DNA from: CALDTK01 sp965213735
Lineage (GTDB): Bacteria > Bacteroidota > Bacteroidia > Chitinophagales > Saprospiraceae
NCBI GenBank assembly: GCA_965213735.1
Contig: CBDCAB010000006.1
Coordinates: 1,612,001-1,676,000, forward strand
Direction: 5' to 3'
DNA: 64,000 nt
Shown: piece by piece, positions 59,554 to 64,000 of the stretch
How the letters are laid out: every line of letters starts with the position of its first letter
Numbering within the stretch: position 1 is the first letter of the stretch
Position numbers and translations under genes: made by a program
Notes under the pieces: model-generated
Told to the model about the DNA's origin: nothing
What the model saw: the letters and a program-made list of their open reading frames with translations, nothing else
The model's database searches: none

Positions 59554-59894
59554 GATTTGCTTAAGTAGCGGTCTGGGTACTTTTTTTTAAGCAGTTCTTG
59601 GCGCATCTCGGCTTCGAGATCCTTCTGGCCGATGATTTCCTTGAGCTTACGGTTCTCTGCCTCAAGCTCACCAATACGACGTAGCTGCGCTTTGGTGTAG
59701 CCATGCTGCAGGCCTTGCTCCCCTGACTCAGCCAATTTGCGCTTCCAGGAGTAATACGTAGCTGCGTAGATGGCGTGCTTGTCAAGGGTTACAGTGACGC
59801 CGTTGTCAGCGGCCTCAGCGAGGATCGCCAGCTTTTGCTCGGTGGTGAAGGTGCGCTTAGCACGTTTGTCGCTCATGTAGTTGCAAATTAGCAA
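59550..59894 (-). CDS. IS3-family transposase OrfA
   Basis: 114-residue HTH protein: FTTEQKLAILAEAADNGVTVTLDKHAIYAATYYSWKRKLAESG (about residues 16-58) is the HTH, then a leucine-zipper-like ELEAENRKLKEIIGQKDLEAEMRQELLKKKYPDR. An A8 run at 59581-59588 (minus strand) near the end, six codons before the usual stop region, fits a -1 slippery site into orfB. MLICNYMSDKR offers a second ATG at residue 7. Confidence 0.88.
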   Translation of the reverse strand: MLICNYMSDKRAKRTFTTEQKLAILAEAADNGVTVTLDKHAIYAATYYSWKRKLAESGEQGLQHGYTKAQLRRIGELEAENRKLKEIIGQKDLEAEMRQELLKKKYPDRYLSKS

Positions 59895-59930
59895 CTAGAA
59901 TCATGTCCGATCTTTTGAGGGGCTGTTACA

Positions 59931-60074
59931 GTAACCTTGAATGACCTGGCCCCGATCATTATTTTAAGTAATTCAGATTTTGCATGGTTCGGTCTTAATC
60001 ATAATACTCGATGTGCTGTTGACATCTATTCAGTAGAATATATGCAAGAATTAGCAAGATGGTATTTACAGTAG
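59931..60074 (+). pseudogene. Possible 3' gene remnant beside the IS3 element
   Basis: From the IS edge, 47 codons stay open to a TAG and read VTLNDLAPIIILSNSDFAWF then GLNHNTRCAVDIYSVEYMQE, with natural protein composition. There is no start codon, so it may be the tail of a gene interrupted by the insertion. No domain recognised. Confidence 0.3.
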
Positions 60075-60090
60075 TACTTTCCCGTATTGA

Positions 60091-60157
60091 GCACAGCGTT
60101 ACCCCACACGCTGCGCCTGGCGATTAGCCGGCGTGGGCGTGTAGGCAGTGTTGTGGG
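60091..60157. repeat. attC-like hairpin, copy A
   Basis: 67-base imperfect palindrome: outer GTTGT end with a degenerate GCACAGC counterpart, then CCCACACGC/GGGCGTGTAGG arms and an inner GCGCCTGGC-GATTA-GCCGGCGT hairpin. 60 of 67 bases match copy B (61622-61688), the 3' 42 or so identical. It lies just 3' of the minus-strand gene 60164-61603. Long stem with unpaired bases and AAC/GTT ends recall integron attC sites, although the ends do not match RYYYAAC/GTTRRRY fully. Confidence 0.65.
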
Positions 60158-60163
60158 TAGTTG

Positions 60164-61603
60164 TTATTTTGATGCCAGAATCGCTTTAACAGCTTCGATC
60201 TCCCTCTTTACTCTTGAATCATCACGAAGTTTATGATAGGGAATCCCAAAACCCACAACGGTGTCCATGAAATCCTTAAATGCACGACTTGTAATTTTAT
60301 CCTTGCAGACACTGACTACCTCGTCGAACTTTACGCGACATTTGTGATGTTGGAGCTTAGCACTTATTTCGTCGTAGCGAAAAGATAAAAATGCTGTGCT
60401 CAACATATTTGAGCTCATACCGTTTAGTAGCTCTCCGTAGATTGGCTGTGCAAGACGCGTCGTACCAACACCGTTGGTAAGAAATACTTCGACGACAGCG
60501 CGAACGTACTTCTTACGAACAGATTTTGGAACTGTCCCCCCTTCACCTACGGCACGCTGTATGGCTCGCGCGAAGGGTGGTTCGTTGTGGAAGTTGTCCC
60601 ACCCGCGGTGGGCGTCTAAAAGGTGTTCTATTGCTGTGTTGATTTCCCGCGATCGTAGTCCATCTGGAATGAATTCTTGAGCTTGTACAACTTCGATGTA
60701 CTGGCGCGCTGCATTTTTTTGCTCTTCGATTCCATGCGCCTTAAAGTGGGCGTACTTAAGCCCTACTTCGTTCTTCGCATCGCGTGAAACGTGTTTCCAT
60801 AGCCTGGGTGCTAGTTTTGCAACATTTTGCTTCAGTTCCTCCGGCGCGTTGTTACGAGTGTAAATTGCAAAGAACGCACCGGCGAGGTTGTCGGCTTGAC
60901 CATTAGGTAGATCGTCAAAGAAATCTGCAATCTCGTCCGCATCTGCTTCCGATATATTATTCTTACGAAGGTTGTTAAGCAGCTCCTTAGTTCTCGTAAC
61001 TACTGACCCTACAGGTAGAGTAATGACCTCCTTAACGCAGGTTTCGAGCCATGATATTAGCTGAAGCCCTGTAAGGTCAACCGAATTGGGGTGAGCGGCG
61101 CTGGCCCAGTTTCGCATGTAGTTGATGAACTCTAAATGTTTGAAGCCAACATCTCCAACTAAGCCAATCTCCTTAGCGCCACGAATTAGGTCATAGTCTT
61201 GCAAGTCGACCAAGTCATCGACTGTCCTGAACTTAGTCCTTTTATCTCCAGACATTATGCTGTCATAGAAGAACTCGAGATCATATTGCGATACCCTCTT
61301 TCGTATCTGAAGTATAGTTTCGTTCCAAAGGTAACTAAGCGCTGCGTCGAACAAGCCAGCGGCAGTTGCAGCTAAAAATTTCGAAATGTACAAAGATTTC
61401 TCGATCATCATAGCATCATCAATTCGCCTGACAACTGAGTCGAGATTGCTAAACACTTTAACTCTTTCATCAACCCCTACAAAGATGTTCTCTTGCGGAA
61501 GTCCATGAGACTCGAGGAATTGCAAAAAGCCGGTCTCGAAGTTGTGGAGCGTTGCCACAGGGCCGTTTTTGACGACGGTCAACTCGGATTTATTTTTTGC
61601 CAT
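60164..61603 (-). CDS. Unknown protein with HEPN-like RX6H motif
   Basis: 479 residues, no signal peptide or membrane helices. The middle has MRNWASAAHPN (near residue 165), fitting the RX4-6H active-site motif of HEPN ribonucleases, inside a helical stretch (LRGAKE-like helices before, SWLETCVKEVITL after). HEPN proteins include toxins and abortive-infection effectors; this is inference from a short motif. The rest is helical, with no other family recognised. It lies between two attC-like hairpins, so it resembles a gene cassette. Lower G+C than the core region (about 45 percent by impression). Confidence 0.6.
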   Translation of the reverse strand: MAKNKSELTVVKNGPVATLHNFETGFLQFLESHGLPQENIFVGVDERVKVFSNLDSVVRRIDDAMMIEKSLYISKFLAATAAGLFDAALSYLWNETILQIRKRVSQYDLEFFYDSIMSGDKRTKFRTVDDLVDLQDYDLIRGAKEIGLVGDVGFKHLEFINYMRNWASAAHPNSVDLTGLQLISWLETCVKEVITLPVGSVVTRTKELLNNLRKNNISEADADEIADFFDDLPNGQADNLAGAFFAIYTRNNAPEELKQNVAKLAPRLWKHVSRDAKNEVGLKYAHFKAHGIEEQKNAARQYIEVVQAQEFIPDGLRSREINTAIEHLLDAHRGWDNFHNEPPFARAIQRAVGEGGTVPKSVRKKYVRAVVEVFLTNGVGTTRLAQPIYGELLNGMSSNMLSTAFLSFRYDEISAKLQHHKCRVKFDEVVSVCKDKITSRAFKDFMDTVVGFGIPYHKLRDDSRVKREIEAVKAILASK

Positions 61604-61621
61604 AATTTAAGTTTGCATTAT

Positions 61622-61688
61622 GCACAACGTTGGCCTACGCGCCGCGCCTGGCGATTAGCCGGCGTGGGCGTGTAGGCAGTGTTGTAGG
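61622..61688. repeat. attC-like hairpin, copy B
   Basis: 67 bases from GCACAACGTTGGCC to GTTGTAGG. ACAAC pairs with GTTGT at the ends; GCCTACGCGCC pairs with GGCGTGTAGGC; inner GCGCCTGGC/GCCGGCGT around GATTA. It begins 19 bp upstream of the ATG at 61603 and follows the minus-strand gene 61785-62246 by about 100 bp. The distance between the starts of copies A and B is 1531 bp. Confidence 0.7.
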
Positions 61689-61784
61689 TGATTTTGGTCT
61701 TTTCAAGTTACACAAAGAATTACATACCGCGTAAATCACCAGCACTCTCAAACCAAACGCTAGGGTTTGATATAGGATTGACAA

Positions 61785-62246
61785 CTAGTCATATGGAAGG
61801 TCTCCGCCGATTTGTAGGAATAGGTATGATTTGGCTGACACAATTATCAGCCCCACGTCGGCTTCCATATGCGATAAGCGTTGCGTGTGATTTTTGACCA
61901 TTGGATAATCCTTATCTAAATCCATAAGATTAGTGAAGCATTGTGTTACTAACTGGGTGTCAAGGTGGTTCAATATTCTGTCGTATTCTTCCTTTACGTA
62001 TTCGTCATTGCTATTATTAGACTTGAAGTAGACAATGTCATGTTTGAGACAGAGCCAGAGAAGGCGCTTTGCTGCCTGCTCGTCAACCTGCCTCCAGTTG
62101 TCGCCAATAGCGGTCAGATTTATTAGTCGGCAACGTTCATCAACGTGACTTACAACTGTGCTCTTGTTCCCGTCGAAGTATTCAAAGTGATGTACGTAGC
62201 AATTGTACAATTGCTCGATTAACCAGATTGAAATTTCTTGCGTCAT
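61785..62246 (-). CDS. Unknown protein, possible second cassette gene
   Basis: 153 residues from MTQEIS. ISIWLIEQLYNCYVHHFEYFDGNKSTVVSHVDERCRLINLTAIGDNWRQVDEQAAKRLLWLCLKHDIVYF, then acidic and hydrophobic segments. No known domain recognised, no signal peptide. A+T-rich relative to core genes. It is followed on its 3' side by attC-like copy B. Confidence 0.5.
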   Translation of the reverse strand: MTQEISIWLIEQLYNCYVHHFEYFDGNKSTVVSHVDERCRLINLTAIGDNWRQVDEQAAKRLLWLCLKHDIVYFKSNNSNDEYVKEEYDRILNHLDTQLVTQCFTNLMDLDKDYPMVKNHTQRLSHMEADVGLIIVSAKSYLFLQIGGDLPYD

Positions 62247-62440
62247 GCCTCTATGCTTTACGGATTGCACGCTTCAGACTGGCGGAATTGGGCTCTCGAA
62301 GATTCAACATTCTGTTCAGATCGATTGTATTTACTACCGCCAACTACCGGCTACACACCACATTACGCATAGCCACCATACATACACGCTCGTTGTTTTT
62401 TTTGGCGTTGTCAAATCTACGAGCAAATATACAACAATCC

Positions 62441-63030
62441 CTACAATTCTACATGTCTATACAAAAAACGCAATATGCAATTACAACTCCTCGAGTGGGT
62501 CTGTAACGGCCCCTCAAAGCCCTTGCTGCTCGTGTTCAAGTAAATCTGCTTCGTTTTGATGCTACCGTGTCCGAGTAGATCCTTTACGACGTGTAGGGGG
62601 TGTGCCTGCCTCAACCAGGTGTGTCGCATAGCTGTGGCGCAATCCGTGGATCGTTAAGTGTGATGGCAGCTAGCTACGAACCTTCGCCCGCGTGAAGATC
62701 ACCTGTATAGACGTACCGCTGTACTGCCCACCCGTTTGCCCCTCGAACAACCAGTGGCGCGGTCTGTATTCCGCCAAGTAGTCGGCCAGCGCACCACGCA
62801 GCGACTCGGGCAGCCGCAGTATACGGTCCTTGTTGTCTTTTGCCTTACGAATGTGAACACTGCGCCGCTCCAGGTTAACATCGTCAATCAAGAGGTGCAG
62901 CACTTCGGCCTTGCGCAAGCCCAATCCGTAAATCAGCGTGAGGATCATCCGGAGCTTACGATTAACCGTCTCCCGCAGCATTCGACGCGCCTCTTCCTCC
63001 AAGACTCTCCACGTTGCCAGCGAAACGAAC
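62441..63030 (-). pseudogene. Broken tyrosine recombinase/integrase
   Basis: The C-terminal catalytic domain is recognisable: RVLEEEARRMLRETVNRKLRMILTLIYGLGLRKAEVLHL (Arg I), KDRILRLPESLRGALADYL, WLFEGQTGGQYSGTSIQVIF, HGLRHSYATHLVEAGT (His-x-x-Arg), HVVKDLLGHGSIKTKQIYLN (His, Tyr). A TAG interrupts it at 62670-62672, and a frameshift at a C5 run near 62600 is needed to join the HxxR and Y parts. The N-terminal DNA-binding domain is missing, and its upstream part runs into the 3' end of the methylase fragment in another frame. XerA/XerD-like, without the IntI-specific insertion. Confidence 0.82.
62503..62520 (+). repeat. Copy of the IS3 right-tip sequence
   Basis: TGTAACGGCCCCTCAAAG matches the IS tip TGTAACAGCCCCTCAAAA in 16 of 18 bases. 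It falls at the 3' end of the integrase remnant, which may have been cut by a second, now lost, IS copy, or the match could be chance. Confidence 0.4.
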
Positions 63031-64000
63031 CGCTGCCAGGTTTTGACGAAAGTCCAGAGGCATCAACTCCTCCACATTCGCTGCTTCGTAAACCTCGTTC
63101 GGCTTGCTGCGCTCGGCAATGATGATGAGGGGATAAGTAGTGGCCTCCTCAAACACCGGCAAATCACCAAAATCGATCAACTCGCGGATATTGTACTTCC
63201 GCAAATACTCGCGCAACTCCTTGCCATAGCCCGCCCGCATAAACTTGTTGGAGATAATGTAGCTAAAGTGGCCATCCTTACGCACCAGCTCGAGCCCGAG
63301 CTCTACGAAGTAAGTGAGGATGTCGGCAGTGCCACGATAGACCTCGAAGTTGCTCTTCAAATATGGTTTTAGTGCCGTCAACTCCTCCTGTCGGATATAC
63401 GGCGGATTGCCCACCACCACATCAAAGCCTACAAACTCCCCCGCATCGTTGAGTACCTGCGGAAATTCGATGCGCCATTCAAACGCGAGGTTGGATTCGT
63501 AAAAAGCGCCCTCCTCCGCATCATTAAAATCCTGGCTCAACTTATCGACATGCTTTTGCAAGCGCTCGGCCTCAGCCTTGAGTTCTTTCGTTTTGGCCTG
63601 ACCAAACAAATCACCAATCCGAAGGGCACTTTCCACGTTTATCAAGCGGCCACGGGCATTGGCTAGTTTCCTGCGCCGAGGATCACTGCGCGATATCTCC
63701 TGCGAAAAGGAGTTTTTAATTTCGCGCAGCAAATCTCTAAGCTCAGCCTTCCCTCTGCCCGACCAAGCCTCCTGATAATCCATCACCGCGGCACGATACT
63801 GCTCAAGGGTGTAGCCACTGTTTTTGAGCGCTTCGGTGATGTCAACATCCAAGTCAAACCGACTCACCAAACTATTGCCCACCTTGATATTAATATCGAT
63901 GTTGGGCAGTGTTTCTAGCTCGCCATTTTTCTTGTAATAAGCGTGCTTCAACAACTCGATCCAGAGACGCAGTCGGCAAATCTTAACCGAGTTGGGGTTG
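62962..64000 (-). pseudogene. Eco57I-type DNA methylase/restriction gene, truncated (5' end outside window)
   Basis: The frame is open from the window edge (reading NPNSVKICRLRLWIELL...LETLPNIDINIKVGNSLVSRF) to a stop at 62962; at least 346 residues are visible. NPPYIRQEELTALKPYLKSNFEVYRGTADILTYFVELGLELV is the N6-adenine methylase motif IV and its Eco57I-like surroundings (here VVVGNPPY), and FSYIISNKFMRAGYGKELREYL follows. The gene then stops soon after (EVYEAANVEELMPLDFRQNLAAVRF plus a foreign tail), where relatives continue with a target-recognition domain. The junction coincides with the integrase remnant. Type IIG or type I-like; a full SAM motif I lies outside the window. Confidence 0.8.

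Larger units (their letters stand above)
58348..59930 (-). mobile_element. IS3-family insertion sequence
   Basis: About 1.58 kb, coding for OrfA and OrfB. Imperfect terminal inverted repeats: left TGGTTTGGCCCCCTAATTAT followed by CGGACA, right (complement) TGTAACAGCCCCTCAAAAGA followed by TCGGACA; shared GCCCC and ATCGGACA. No clear target duplication was seen, so the borders are approximate. A sequence nearly identical to the right tip is present at 62503-62520. Confidence 0.8.

Noticed and set aside
62670..63002. Idea that the integrase is a functional integron IntI
   Set aside because: It has a stop and a frameshift, lacks the N-terminal domain, and no IntI-specific insertion before the HxxR block is present.
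1..64000. rRNA or complete tRNA genes
   Set aside because: None recognised by eye on either strand; a tRNAscan-type search would settle it.

Overview
The window looks like a chromosomal segment of a Bacteroidota bacterium, most likely from the Saprospiria/Lewinella-like branch. The evidence is a complete Na+-NQR operon, type IX secretion (T9SS) proteins (a PorE-like OmpA lipoprotein-type protein, PorP/SprF, a Por-type C-terminal sorting tail), SdrD_B/DUF11 giant surface proteins, DUF1573, LptD, a CarboxypepD_reg TonB receptor, TAnnTTYG-like -7 promoter elements and no clear Shine-Dalgarno sites. Species assignment is inference.

Layout. 0-1.75 kb: 3'-truncated metG. 1.75-2.55 kb: repeat-rich spacer. 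2.5-9.3 kb: nqrABCDEF (minus strand). 9.4-13.7 kb: pnuC and a T9SS pair. 13.8-18.7 kb: GT9 transferase, PepSY protein, RimK/aspartoacylase pair, Atg22-like MFS. 18.7-19.3 kb: a second copy of the 140-bp repeat array. 19.3-25.3 kb: SDR, beta-helix lipoprotein and three glycosyltransferases. 25.2-29.8 kb (minus): a compact operon with strong tocopherol/plastochromanol-type signatures: geranylgeranyl reductase, ferredoxin, MPBQ-type methyltransferase, a HicB-like protein, a gamma-tocopherol-type methyltransferase and a homogentisate-phytyltransferase-like UbiA enzyme. 29.9-34.6 kb: giant SdrD_B surface protein that ends at a dispersed repeat. 34.7-50.4 kb: housekeeping (valS, lysA), ECF sigma/anti-sigma, envelope genes (lptD, amidase, mlaD-like), DUF2382 stress proteins, PAP2, ZIP. 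50.5-55 kb: TonB receptor plus T9SS-secreted hydrolase-fold protein. 55-64 kb: accessory region with repeats, a TIR/NDT-like + DUF2188 pair, LuxC-like reductase, an IS3 element, two attC-like hairpins that follow two unknown genes (one with a HEPN-like RX6H motif), a broken tyrosine recombinase and a truncated Eco57I-type methylase.

Two signals stand out. First, the vitamin-E-like operon in what seems a non-photosynthetic bacterium: four of its enzymes correspond to consecutive steps from GGPP to methylated tocopherol-type products, while HPPD and a tocopherol cyclase are not in the window. Second, a 14-base word, GCTTTCGCCAAAAC, occurs 8 times exactly (13 times allowing one mismatch), is read in several different reading frames, is strongly biased to one strand (11 to 2) and is not seen beyond 49.6 kb. 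It behaves like a genome-wide signal (uptake-, polarity- or HIP1-like) and not like a protein motif. All counts were made by eye.
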